Both the position numbers and the translations under genes were made by a program. Source: Arbacia lixula (lineage: Eukaryota; Echinodermata; Echinoidea; Arbacioida; Arbaciidae). From it: a stretch of 64,000 bases of DNA. The notes under the pieces were generated by a model. It was not told the origin of the DNA. It ran no database searches and saw nothing but the letters and a program-made list of their open reading frames with translations. Location of the stretch: assembly GCA_963669155.1 (NCBI GenBank), contig OZ022577.1:8604038-8668037 (forward strand), in the 5' to 3' direction. Below, in pieces: positions 13,001 to 27,000 of the stretch. Numbering within the stretch: the first letter of the stretch is position 1; each line of letters begins with the position of its first letter.

Positions 13001-16000
13001 AGTATGACCAGTATCAGTATTACTTCAAATAGAAACTTTATTCATATTCTCTCACAGCATTAACATTAAAAATAAATGTACATGTGATGGACAGACAATT
13101 TGTTGAACAAGAAAATAGTATAGATTTTAAATAAATTGGACATGCCCCCCTCTATTGAGAGATAAAATAAACTTATCTTGCTGCATGTATATGATTAGTA
13201 TTACTAGCTATCATCAATCTATCTAATATTATATCTGGTTAGAGACAAAATTCTTTGGATAGAAATAATTTGCAGAAAATACATCTGTGAGAGTTTAGAG
13301 CAATCATGGATATTTCAAATGGTAGTAATTTTCTTTTTTACATATTTTTGCCCCAAAGGGCAAGTTTATTTACAAAAAAATGAACACGTTTACAGAAGTC
13401 AAATCATATACATTATTCAAACAAATGTTTCAACATACTTCATTTCAAAGTAAAATCTGTCCTTTTCCCATTCATATGATAAATATAACATTCATCTAAA
13501 TGATAAGTTTGTATTACCTTCTGAATCTTCTTAAAATCGGGTACAGTCTTGTTCAACCTCGAGAAGTATAATTGTTGTTTTACTAAAATGATAATACAAT
13601 TCAAGGCATCATTTCGCTTTTCTTTATATCCAAACAAAATATTCTGTGGAGTAAATTTAAGAACAAACCTAGGAGATGATATCCACGTTTCTATTTTACT
13701 CCAAATATTTCTACTAAAATTACAGAAGTAAAAGAGGTGTTCAATTGTTTCCTTTACAGTATAACAAAATGTAAAGTACTCGGTACTGGTGACCTTTAGT
13801 TTGAATAAAGTATCATTTAAAAACACAATTCTATTGAAAACTTTGTATCGGAAATACTTTATCCGAATGTTGGTTGTGAATCTGAAGATCATCCTATTAA
13901 ATTCTGGTATTTAATGTGATCCAAAAGAATATTTGAATTTTTTCCCCATTTTGTTGCAATGGTTTTGGCTGAATCTTTATTTCCTATCAAAAGTTTGTAT
14001 GCTTTTACATCCCTTTTTATCACGCATTACAGGAGAAATATGAGGTATAACAAATGGTTCACATATTCTATGAGCTAGGTTTTGACATTTTTTATTAAAC
14101 ACACATCTTAGAGCCTGAGAGATAGAAAAATATTGCAGAACATTGACTTTTACACCGAACTTAGTTTCACATTCAGTTAAAGATATGATATTTCCTTCTC
14201 GGTCTATTAAATCATTCATAAATCTTACAGCCTTTTCTAGCCAGTGTTAAAAATAAACAGACCTTCCATCTATTTGTATTTTACTATTTTTCCATAAAGG
14301 TTGCGCTAACCAATTTATATTTTCGGATTTTTTAAATATCAAAAATAGCATGGCAAAAAATTCTTTCCAAAAAGGATTACTAATCTTTTCCGATATGTTA
14401 TGAAAATATTCAACCCCCATAAAAAAGGTGGAAAGGCTGTCCTAAAGAAAATCCTAATAGACATTCTACGTCATCACATTTTCTTAATAGAATTCTTCTT
14501 AACCATGTCAATTTTAATGCTTTGTTAAAACAATCCACATCGATCATTTTCAATCCCCCTTCCTCGTATGAACCAATTATTTGTTCCCTACTCATTTTAT
14601 CTGGTTTTCCATTCCATACAAATTGAAAAAATTTTGCTTTAATATTTTTCATTAATTGAGCCGATGGAATAGGGATCGAAAGAAAAAGATGATTGAATTG
14701 AGGCAATAAAAGGGATTTAACCACTGTGATTCTACCCAAAGGTGTAATATTTCTCTTCGACCATGAAATCATCTGTCTTTTCAATTTATCAAAAATCCTA
14801 TCGTAATTGAAATCTGGGATCTTATTAATATTCACATGAAAATAAGTATCCTTTATCAAGTTTACTTCTAGTTCATTGTCTAAAACTGTTTTTTTTCAGG
14901 CTACCCAAAAAGATAATTTGCATCTTTTGTGAATTGAGTTTAAGTCCAGTAAATTGAGTGAAAAAAGAAATCATCTCCAATGCTTTTTGAAAAGACTTAT
15001 TTGAGCCAGAAATGAATAAAGCAGTATCATCGGCATATTGAAGAATTTTGAATTCTCTTTTGTTCACGTTGATTCCCTCAAACTGATTTGAATTCCTTGT
15101 CCATACTGCAAGAATTTCGACACACATAATGAAAAGGTAAGGAGAAATTGGATCCCCTTGTTTACAGCCCCTTTGAATATTAAATCTGTGTGACAATTGA
15201 GAATTAACAATGACGCTTGAGTAAGCATTACTGTGCAAGACATCCACCCATCTCTGAAAAGACGGTCCCACCCCAAAAAACGAAAGAACCTTTTGAATGA
15301 ATGCATGGGAAATACTATCGAACGCCTTTTCGAAATCTAATAGCATTTAAGTATGAGGTAAATTTTGTTTTTCCGCTAAAGCAATGATATCGTATATTAT
15401 CCAAATATTTTCCCCAATAAAACGACCAGGTAAAATCCTTTCTGATCTGTGTGACTGATTACTGATAATACCTTTCGTAACCTTTTGGAAAGACATGTAG
15501 ATAAAATTTTGTGGTAAATGGTGGTAATTGGGTGACTGTTACCTGTACTGGCTGCTTCCATACACCAAACCGTACGTTGCCAACTTATGTAGAAGATCTA
15601 AAATCTGGAAAGAAAAGAAAATGCATTAATACAAAAAACATGGAAAAAAGCACCAACTTCAGAAAAAAAAATGGTGAAATCCAAATAATCATAAGGAGAT
15701 AATAACAAAATTAATGAACCACTACTAAAATAAACAGCACTTGAAGTAAAAGATTATCTTTAATACTGTTTTCTAAAACGCACTATCATAACTAACCACT
15801 TGCCAACATGACTTACCATTGATAAAAGGCTTTCAAGCTTATTCCCATCTGCTTTGCCTTTCATTTTGATTAACTAGAAAAAAAAAGAGGAAAACCAAAT
15901 TTGTTAATGTACATGTTTAAACCGGTGCATGCCTTATTCTTTAATTGAGGGGAATGGGGGGGGGGGGGGGGCGAGGCAGGTTTGAAGGGGTGAAGGAAAT

Positions 16001-19000
16001 ACAATAACGTATAACATATGTGATGCATTAAACAGAAGAATGGATAACTTTAATAAACAATGATGGGGAAAAGGAAACAATAGCCTGGGATATATAACTA
16101 CTGAACGAACTGAATTAAGGCCTGCTGGTTTATTCGTCATTCGCCATTGATGCATCTTGACAAGAATAGTACACACAAATCCCCTACAGCAGCATTTACC
16201 TGTCAGATAGATGTTTAAAAAGACACTATGTCTTACACACAGAGCAAGATTTCTACACGCATCTATTTGGATACACCTTTATCCCTCTCATTCTGTCTTG
16301 CAGCAGAAGTGTAATTTGCATATGATTTATCTACCTTTCTATGCCTAGTCTTGGCCTTGGCTGGTTAGAACCAGTTTATACTGCCATCACATGTCAGAAA
16401 CTGGTTAGAACCACTTTATACTGCCATCACTTGTCAGAAACTGGTTAGAACCAGTTTATACTGTAATTGTTCCATCTCTTTATCACAGTGTGTGCTTTCA
16501 TATCAGGATTATGAATATACAAATAAATAAATGTATTACCAAAAACAATCAAATTTAAAAAATCATCACATCATTCACTCGCTTACTTGCATAAGTGTAA
16601 TCGCTTATATTTCGACAAGTAATCATTAAAGGTGATATTCATAGGAAATAAAATGAAATAAAAATAGTTTATTTTATAATTGAAAGAGTTATTAAAGCAA
16701 TTTAGGCAGCTAACATGCCATGAAAGTGTTCAGTTTTGTGTTTAATGAAAGTCAAATTTTACTAATTGACTCTCTTCCTGACCTACGAAATCACCTCGGG
16801 GAAAGTGGCGTTGTGTGTACGTCACAGCCGGGATACGCTTCACAATGACCATTGTGTATCACACCTGTTAATCCACTAGCAACTGCCTATCACAGTTTCA
16901 TTAACAATGCCTGATGCTTCTGGCGGAAAAGAAGCTGCGGATTGGCATGTTTGATGCACAATAACGCATCCCTTTTCTTACATCAGACCTAAAGGCCGTT
17001 TCGGATGACAGTAGGGCAAATTTGTCCCAGAGAATACAGTGATTGTTTTCACATTAATTTCGCTTTTTGGAAAGTGATACATTGTATGAATGTCATCTAA
17101 GCTCATTGTATGGCTTATAAGCGTTCTGTAGATGAATATCTTCATATTTTTGGATTTTCTATGAATATCACCTTTAATATAAGACATGTAATTACATGCA
17201 TCCCTGATGTAATGGGTTACAATGTTTTCAAAAGCTGACAGAAATAAATGTGTCAACTCACTCTTGTTCTTCCATACTGGAGAATCTTGGCCACGTCTTC
17301 ATAATCAGAAAACACCGCCTTCGATGCGATACCCACGACAAATTCCACGTCTGGGATCTGCTCAAGACAGGTGATCATGTCATCGCAGAGGTCCATGGGC
17401 CCTCTGTTGGTGTCGTTCGGGTCAGGCAGTGACCAAGTGGAGGCCTGGTCCAACAGAGATAGGGCCTTGCTACGGTAGACAAGCTGGACACACAGCAAAG
17501 ACCCCATGTCAGAAACTAATTAGAATTCATTCCAAGGTATATGTATTGATGAAAAATCAACTGAAGTCACAGCCAAGGCCCGAATTGCACAGAGTTTTAA
17601 ATAGGTAAGATATGATAGACAACATTAAAAAGTCTGTTATTGTTTCATTACAGATTTCTTATATTATCTCAAACACTGTAAATATTAAAAACATGAAATT
17701 AAATAACACCATAATGCTTAGGGTTAACTAGACATTATTCATTGTACTTAATGGCATTTATTTCAATTAATATATAAATCTATATCTATTCCTTTAAACC
17801 TACATCTGTGTCCAGGTTGAAGAGCTTGGCAAACTTCTCCGCTTCCTCATACTGCTTCTTGTGGAGCAGGCGGTGGAAGCGGGTCTCGGGCAAAGCCTCC
17901 ATCAGACAACGCACCATCACCATGGTTACACGTTCAGGGTCGTCATCGCATTCATTGCGCCCTTCAATCAGCATGATAGAATCCTGTCAGGACAGAGGGA
18001 GTGAAAGTTTTTGGCTATTTTCTATCGTTATATGCGAAAAATTGGCTAGTCATTCTTTCAGGTGATTTAATACTCTTCTATCCTACTTGCATGTCCTGAC
18101 AACTGCGAGAAATATACTTCTTCTTTTTCTGTGCATTTCAATGTATATAAGCAGGATGGCAAGGTTGGTAAACATATTTTTCATTCTGGTTCTGTTAATG
18201 TTTCCCATAAGGCAGACTCTAAGAAATCAGTATACATTGTTCATGCTTACTGGTAATAATTCTTTCAGCACATATGATACCCCATTGCTCACAGTTAGAT
18301 TTTCAGGCTTCATGAACCCTGGTTCAGTTAGGATGTCAACATTTGCAATGACACTGCAGAAACCAAAGGGTATGGCTTAATCGTGCCGTATCATAGCCTG
18401 TTGTCTAACATCCATACATCAGATTACTTGGGAATTCTCCCTATCGCATATAGCCGATATCCAGCGATATCACCTCGCAATACCGATATCTGATCGATTG
18501 CTCTTGGAACATATACTTCCTGTAAGAGTTTGTTGTCGGCGCAAAGTGATCTAGAAATCGCTTTTTTTGGATGAATTAATCAGTGAACAATTTATCTAGG
18601 GTTAAGGTTATGGTCAGGGTTAGGTATAGAATTAGGTTTAGGGTTAGGGTAAGGGTCAGGGTTAGCTTTAGAGTTAAAATTCATAAAATTAGTGGGAAAC
18701 CGTGGTCCCTATTGTACAGGATGTACGTGGACCGGAAGTTCGTATCCCAAGAATTAAAGGTAAAATAATTAGAGTGCCACACACGTTCAGATTCGGAGGG
18801 CTATATGCGATAGGGAGAATTGCGCTGCTCAGTGGGAATTGCGCTGCTCAGTATCTGAGTGAAGAAAAGCCATACAAACGTAAATGTAGGCTCAGTAAAG
18901 AACAAGCTAGTCACTGCTTTTAACTTGTCCGTTTCAAAATAGGTTCACGTATGAAAGTACCTGTTTAATCATATCACTTTCAATATTTGTGGAATAAACA

Positions 19001-22000
19001 ACTTTGATGGCGTATAGTTTCCACATGCCCTTTCATCCAGTGACTACCATTTGGATGCACTTGCCTGGTTGTGCGGTGTCTTGGCTAGTGTTGAGATCTT
19101 CCCAACGGCCAGTGTGTAGGTGCACTGCATGCTGGGAACCTTGTACACCTTGAGATGACTTCCCTTGGTGTCAGAGTCTGTCAGCATCACCAGCTGGAAG
19201 CAAGGTTTGCTGTGACTGGGAGATGTAAACAAGAGGTAAAACACAAACAGAAGAACGAGCAGATGGAATTGGATGGCAAACATGATCATTAAAGAGCAAA
19301 TCCAGTGGAACCCCCCCTCAAAAAAAAAAAATAGCTGATGAACACAAATATAAATATGCCTCTGCCTTCCATTCAAAATAATCAGTAAACATTTCTAATT
19401 TCTAAGTTCTTCACTGTATTATTTTAAATACACATGATATGTGTAGTTTTTCCTTTTGATGTATGGATTTATATTTGTTACTTTCACAGATATCACTTTG
19501 ATGTAACGTCACACACCTTTAAATCATGTCTTATACATCTACTTGAAATTGTTAGAGGTGCCTCCGATCTGTTCAGACCTTGTGCTTATTTCTGGAGGCC
19601 TCTGCCATCTCTGATTTTCTCCAATGTATTCATTTGTATTTTGATGTTTTTGTGGGGTTTTTTAAATAAAATGAAAATGAAATTGAAATTAGTTGGTTGC
19701 TGTGAGCTGTGGATGACCTGATGGCTTACTTGTTTTCATTGTCTTCTGTCACAAAGAAGTCCCTCACTCTTAGAGGCCACACGGACACCACAATTAGCAA
19801 CAGATTCCAGCAGCACAGCTTTTGCTGAGGGAAAGAACCAAGGAAAATAAACAGCACAATCAAGGCAATATGATCACGTGATTATCACATGTTCACACCT
19901 TATGAAACCGCCCCGTGGATATGACGTTCACTAATTATCGGAGGCATGATATTTCCATGCATCGAGTAATTGATGTTAATGGAAATTTTACCCTTTTTTT
20001 AATCAGATTTTGGGGCCCATTCTATAAAACAGATGATGCATGCGGTTATTTTGTGGGTCAGTAGGATTGTGTTTACGCGTTACCTCTGAATTTTGTCCGG
20101 CAATTTTGTCTGGCAATTGAGAGGTACCTTAATTGTGGACAAAATTCCTACTGACCCACTCAAACATGTGTCTCATTGTTTGCTGGAGAAGAGTTTCTGA
20201 GAAAGGTTGGTGTTGGATAGGGCACATTACTTAATATAACAAATGTTTTGTTTTGACAAAGCCTTATTTTCATCTCTAACCCTCAACATTTCTTGATTCG
20301 CTGACAATCACAAAACGATACTGTGTTAATAAAATTAATCTTGATTGGTACGTGTCATCAGTTTAAATGAGTATTTTAACCAAATAATCACATCTCATCT
20401 GATATGCACTCAATAAATCAGATATTATATATGGGGATACTTTTCAAGCATGATCACGGAAAAAATGCACCAAACCATGCCACACATTCTACCTTATGAG
20501 AAATGGGTGCTATGCTTTTGTATTGCAGGGGCTAAATCACCTTGATTGCCTTACATTCCATTCAATGCGATATGTATTTCTTTCATGCTTCATAAAGTTG
20601 AGACATAAAATACCTCTTCATCCGTGGTGAAGATATACTTTCCACCAACAACACACCGAGTGAGACTCCCAGCTGTTAAGGTGTAGAACAATAGAAAGGG
20701 AAACAGGAGAATGCTCAAACTCAGCTCTTTTCATTTTTTATTAAACAACAAATGAGGGGGGAAATATTACCCACAATGTTGTAGTGTATTTTTGGCTGTT
20801 CTTCAGAACAATGTTACTTACAATGCAATGTCACTCACACTCAATGTCCTTTTTCAAGCAAGTAATGCTAAATACAAGAGTAAAGGTTGCACTGTGGTCA
20901 ATCATCAACTTAAAAGTTACACACTTGGCATTTTTAAAAATATTCCTTGAAGATTTCTTAAAGTTGATGCATCACAATAATTATGGTCATGACGACTCAA
21001 ATCAACTTTTTTTTGTACACATTATAAGAATCTGGACGCAGTGCATGCAGTCTAACAACAAGGCTTACAGAACCACTTCAATAAATGAAATATAAAACTC
21101 ATCAATTCTTAGTGGACAAGAATCTGTGGAGGAATTCATCATTCATGAAACATCATGCCCCATATTGTTCTATACTGTGACTCAGAGTGTAGTAACATTA
21201 TTTTCATTTGGGTTTGGGGTAAAAATATAAGCAGTTTTTGTAATGTATTCACAGATTTCTCCCCAACAGCGTAGTAGCATGTTACAACATTCACATGTGT
21301 CAAGTAATTCACTCTCATGTGGTGGAATGCACTCTCTTAGCTGTTGCTACTGGACATACCTCGGACAAGCTTTGTGGCTACCATTAGTATTTTTGGAAAG
21401 ATGTGCATAAAATTTGTGTACATAACAAAAATGGGTCTTTTTACTCACCAAGCAAGAAATTTGTTTTCTGTTTCCTTCGGATCTGAATCTTCTCTGCGCA
21501 CCTCCAGAGGGCCACAACAGCATTGCCACCTCCCTAGAGAAGCGAAACAGAGCATTACATAATGTGTCTTGACATACTTGCATTGGCCATTACATGTCTT
21601 AAAGATTGTCCGTCCCTTTTGCAAGCTTAAAATTTGAAATCGTCTATCACGATCGTAAATTGAAGAAAGTGTGATTCAAGACCATTTCTAAGAATATAGC
21701 ATGTTGAAGCTTTCTGTATATGTCAAAAATTTCAGCCGTTAAATTTCAAACAGACTTTTTTCGTACTACAAAAAAAGTATTATAGACTTTGTTACAGTAT
21801 CTATGTGGTTATTATGCGTGAGTGAAATCCTAATTTTATGAGTAACTTCCAAACTTTGGAGATGATTCCTTCCATAGAACAATTTTTTTCATAATGCGTT
21901 TTATAATTTAATAAACAGATTAATCAATAAAGCAGATATTTCAACACAAAACTGCTAAGAGCCTGAGGTAAAGACTATTAATCAGACGTTGTTTATGTGC

Positions 22001-23983
22001 ATTATTTGAATTTTACACTACGTATCAGTTTCAAATTGTGAATATAGAGCTTGCTAACACTGCTCTATATGTTTTGCCAATGTTTCGATGGTTTTGTGGT
22101 GATCTGAAAAAGGGACTGGCTGTCTTTAATTTTTGGGGCAGGCCTTTCTAGTCTGGAGTAGCGAAGTACTCCATCCCATGACATACTTACAGTGGTCACT
22201 ATGTGCATCTGACCGCTGATGGCCAGTGTGGTCATGTCTGTCGCTCCTTCGGTGTGAACGCTGGACACATCGGTCTCATCCATGACCATCTGGCCTTGTA
22301 ACTGCAGGCAGACAGAGAAAACAATACAACTCACATCATCAAACTAGTTTGTGAAACGGTGCATTACCAATCATCATTTTACAATGATTTAATAGCTAAT
22401 TGTGATTCCGGCTAATCTTGTGTATCTGTCTATCTTGCTTTTCTCTTAATCTCAGTAACACTGCATTCTTACAAGGTTAATTCCTCCAGGAGATTCATTG
22501 AAGAGTTTGCTTGGGGTAAAATTAGACGTAAATTTAGGTCTGGATACCATTGGTATATATATGCACAGCTGCAGCACTCGCTAGAAATATGCATCACGTA
22601 CTAGCTGCTTCTAGACTATATATGCATCATGAGTTCATTATTCAAAGAAATGACAAAAATTGCAGTGGTATTAGATCCTATATGATACAGTATTGTCCTT
22701 TATTTTGTAAATAAAGCAAAGCAGAGTTTGACGATGTAAAAATTTAGCATAATAGTTAGTATTTTTGTAGTTGAATGGGTTTATGTGCAGGTGCATATAA
22801 TTACTGTAATCATAAAAGGGCACTGTAAGAGACTTCTTGATATAACATAGATAAAGTGGCCTATTTTATAGATACTGGAGGAAACAGCAAAACTAACATG
22901 CTTCTCTTGACTGACCTATTTGCTCAATGGTGGTTTAACTTTAACGTGCATATATTAACCTAGACTAACTTAATAGGGGTGGAAATTAATCTGATTCTGT
23001 CACAAAAATGAGTGAATTGTTAATGGAATCACAGCAGTGGGTAATCATCCTGTGGACAATGTCAATTCCAGGAGTGATTTTGTTTTTCATTTGTGCCCCA
23101 TAAAGTTAGTCTGGGGTTAGTACCAGTATAAACTTGAACCCCCATTGAGAACACAGGCCTGATTCCTGGAATATATGATGCCTACATTTAGTCTCGATGG
23201 TAAAATATGGTCAAGCTGTGCTATACATAAGGAAACCAAAGATATCTCACCTCTTTGGCAGCAGCAAAGTCACCTTTCTGAATCACTGTGAGAGTAAGGA
23301 ATACAGTACACACGTAACTGGATATTCAAACAACAAAATCGAGCACATCTAAAGGGTTTGATTCAGTAAAAAAAAAAGATTACACGGGGGCTCAGAGCAA
23401 AAAAGACCCAATTGAGGGAAAAATCTTAATAGGGTATAATGTACAAAATGGATCAGAGAGTCTGTTTCATGACATGAAATCAGTCTACAATGCCGTCTTT
23501 CAGAAATATAAACATTCATATGTACACGTACTTGTACATAGTAACAGTAATGAGGCTGCAAATCACTTGCTGTAGTGAGTCTTTCCACTAAATCTCATTG
23601 TGAAGGTTAGGGGTTCAAACCCAGCAGCTAGCACTTGGGTAAGTGCAAGACACTGAATCAATTAGCTGCTCCATACCCAGGTGAGACAAAGTGACTGAGC
23701 GGGATCCACTGATCCTCCCGGATATTACATGACAATGCAATGACCTCAATCAACCTCATAGACAGCGGTGTTCACATTGCGAGGGATAAGTTGAGCTAAT
23801 GACTTATTATTGTGATGATGATTACGAGTTTGATCATGATTGTGAGTTTTATTCTTGTTATTTTGAGCATTGCCATCATTTTTTGTTATTAAAATTATTA
23901 GTATCTCGCATTGTTATTGATATTTGGATCATTTTATCATTACTCTCACCATTATCATCACTTTCATCATTATCATCATCATT

Positions 23984-24017
<34 letters not shown>

Positions 24018-27000
24018 CAAAAATCATGATTATCATCATTCTTATCCTAGTCATCATGATCTAAACACTAACCTTCATCCAGCTTCCTCAGGTTAACTTT
24101 AGAGAACCTGACAATGCTTTGTGATGTCAGCAGAAGCAAAGTGTGACAACCTGCCAATATGAAAGAATAGGACCAAGAAAGCAATCAGGATTAAAGCACT
24201 TTGCAACATTTCAATCTTCAGGACCATAAAATAACTCACGAACAGTACCTCTCTCATTACCATTGACATTAAGATGTGCAGTAAGCTAATGGCAAGGAGA
24301 GTATTGTATTAAACGTAAGCGTTAAAGATATTCCAAAGTCTTCATAATAGTCATAGGCACGTCTTCCGTACGGACACAAGTGCGATTGTATTCATGAATG
24401 TGTATGTTTTCACTTTTGAGTACCTGGTATGGCAAAAAATACAACATATTTAGTATTCTGGTGTGGCAGCTTACGCCCACTCTCGGTCGTTAATTCAGAA
24501 GATATGACCTTTGATCCTCTTTTCCGGGTTAAAATTTGATCATGATTATATTAACTTGTCAAACAGGAAATCTTAAAAAAGAAGTAATAAACAATATTCA
24601 GATGTTCTGATACTCACACTCTTTACAACATATACAATCCAGCTCAAAGGAATTGGCATAGGGAAAGAGAAAGGGAAGAAAGGGAAGGAGTCACAGTTTT
24701 AAACCGCGGAACATTTTGTCCAGTACAGCATGAAACATGATGCTTTGTTTTTAGGATAAAGCATCATGTTTCATGCTGAACTGGACAAAATATACAGCGG
24801 TTTAAAACTGCGGCTCCTTCCATTTCTTCCCTTTCTCTTTCCCTATGCCAATTCCTTTGAGCTGTAGTGTATGAGCACACATCTTTGTATCATCAGAAAT
24901 ATTTGTTTTATTATTTGAGTTTGTTACCTTCCTCATCCTCTGTGATGCTGATCTGTTTGAAGTTCTCTACATCATGGCATTCCTCATCTTCTGAACGTAA
25001 TGCCTACAGAAGAGACAAATAATTGATGAATAATAAAATGGATGGTGTGCTTCTGAACCTACACAATCAACTTAATGGTACTCCTCAACGTACACATACT
25101 TCATGGAAAGAGCAACACGCCCTTAGATTATTTGTGCATGTTATTTCTTAATTTCTTCTAAATTAATATCAACGCATGCATTGTACAAAGTTTATAAGAA
25201 AGCACATGTGCTGTGATACAACTCTCCAATAACATTCACCAAGAAAAAACACAAAAATAATAAAGAATATATTACTAATTCATTTTTTTTTTTAAAAATC
25301 AGTTTGAAATCAATTTTAATGGTGATGTATACATGCACTTGCTAACAATTTGACATTGCATAGTAGCAGGGGGGTAAAGAAATTCATTTGAATTCACACC
25401 TTGATAGTTCAACATACCTGAGAGAAGAGCACTCTCTTCAAGCCTGTATGAACAATGTGAATGGTTCCGCTCCTCTCCCCAACAACCAAAAACGGCAGCT
25501 CATTGGTGAACGCTGCCTGGTCTATCACAGACTCTAATGGGTGAAAATGGTGTCAGAAAAGACATTTTTCTTTTGAGTTCTAAATGAGAGTATGCCAATG
25601 CCAGTCTCAGTTATAAACATATGTTGAATATTTTCTTGTACTTCTCACAAATGTACAGGTTGATTATACATGTGTACTGTGATATGATACCTGAGGTTTT
25701 TTTTTACATTCTTACCAAGAGCAATTTTTATTAATGCAGTTGACAAATGTGCCTCCACTTCTGTGTTTAAATCAACAATGTCATGCTCCATTATTTAGAA
25801 ATGGGAAAATCCATGCTTTGGGTCACTTTTTGTGGCATAACAGAACTGAACAAATGTGTCTCAAGAACCAAGCCCTATCATTTCAATCGATATATAATCA
25901 TGTTTCAATAAAGCCGATGGCTAGGGATATTTTAGATTCTCACACCATTTTTTTTTTTTAACCAATACAGTAGTTCAGGGCAATGTTGTACGTCTGTGTA
26001 ACATTAGCAATTATAATATAATCCATGTCGTAGTTAAGGTAAACCCATGACCCATAGTGTACAGGTACCAAGTCTTTTTTTAGCATATTTGAAGAGTAAG
26101 GCCTTGAGCCTGTTAATTTCCACTGGCGACAATTGATGAAATTTTCTCACCAAAACTCAGAGAAGTGGTGAAACTTTGGCAGCCATCTCCGAACACTGAC
26201 GCGTCTTTATCTGTCAGGACGCACAACCCAGAAGGCGAGCCACAAGCCGCAATACAGGGGGCCACCTTTATCGAGATTGAACCAAAAGTACATGTATGAA
26301 ACAAGATTAGTGTCTATAAAAGTCTTCTTGCTACTGCAAGCAAACTCCATTGTGGTGATACACTGTTGCCGGAGTGCAGTGGTTATTGTGTTTAAAAAAA
26401 AAAAATAAACAGCCCTTGATCAATTGAGGGTTAACACATGTTACTTATAGACATTCAAAACTTAACTTCCCAATTATCAAATTTAAACAAATCAACAGAA
26501 ATATAGCCTGGAAGGAGATCTAGTCAATCACACAATTTAATTACTAGGCTATTTTGTCTGATGTCATGATATGTGCAGTGCAATGACCACAAAATGATTA
26601 ACTGTACATGTATTGATGTCACAAGTGCGTAGTATGGAGTATGGTAGTTATAAATTATAGAGGTCTCAGATTAAGTTAGATAAAGAAAAAATCAGTCTCT
26701 GCAATGTCGTTGGTTCCGCTGAAATTGCATCTGGCTCCTCTGAACGCTCCGCTATTTTAACAATAAATGTAATATTGATTTAAGAATGCCCCGAATGAGA
26801 CGGTTCTTCTTCTTCCGTTCCAGTAAAGTGCTGCTTCATGGCTGAAGATTACACACTGTCTAATAAAGTACGACTATATAGATTAAGTTAGACTCAAATT
26901 CAATTACCATTTCATCGGCACTGGCACTATCCGTATCTGGCTGAGAAATCGTTGCAAATGTCTGGACTTGGAACAGCGCAGTCCCTGACTCCTCCCGCGT

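Noticed and set aside
13440..15346. Intact LINE with active reverse transcriptase
   Set aside because: Stops and frameshifts separate the fragments and the 5' part is missing.
18583..18768. Arg/Val alternating frame (and its counterpart at 47897-48214)
   Set aside because: It translates degenerate TTAGGG-type repeats inside MITEs; an interstitial telomere was also considered but the array is short, degenerate and part of a transposon.
23799..24096. His/Ser-rich frames suggesting a histidine-rich protein
   Set aside because: TCA microsatellite in an intron.
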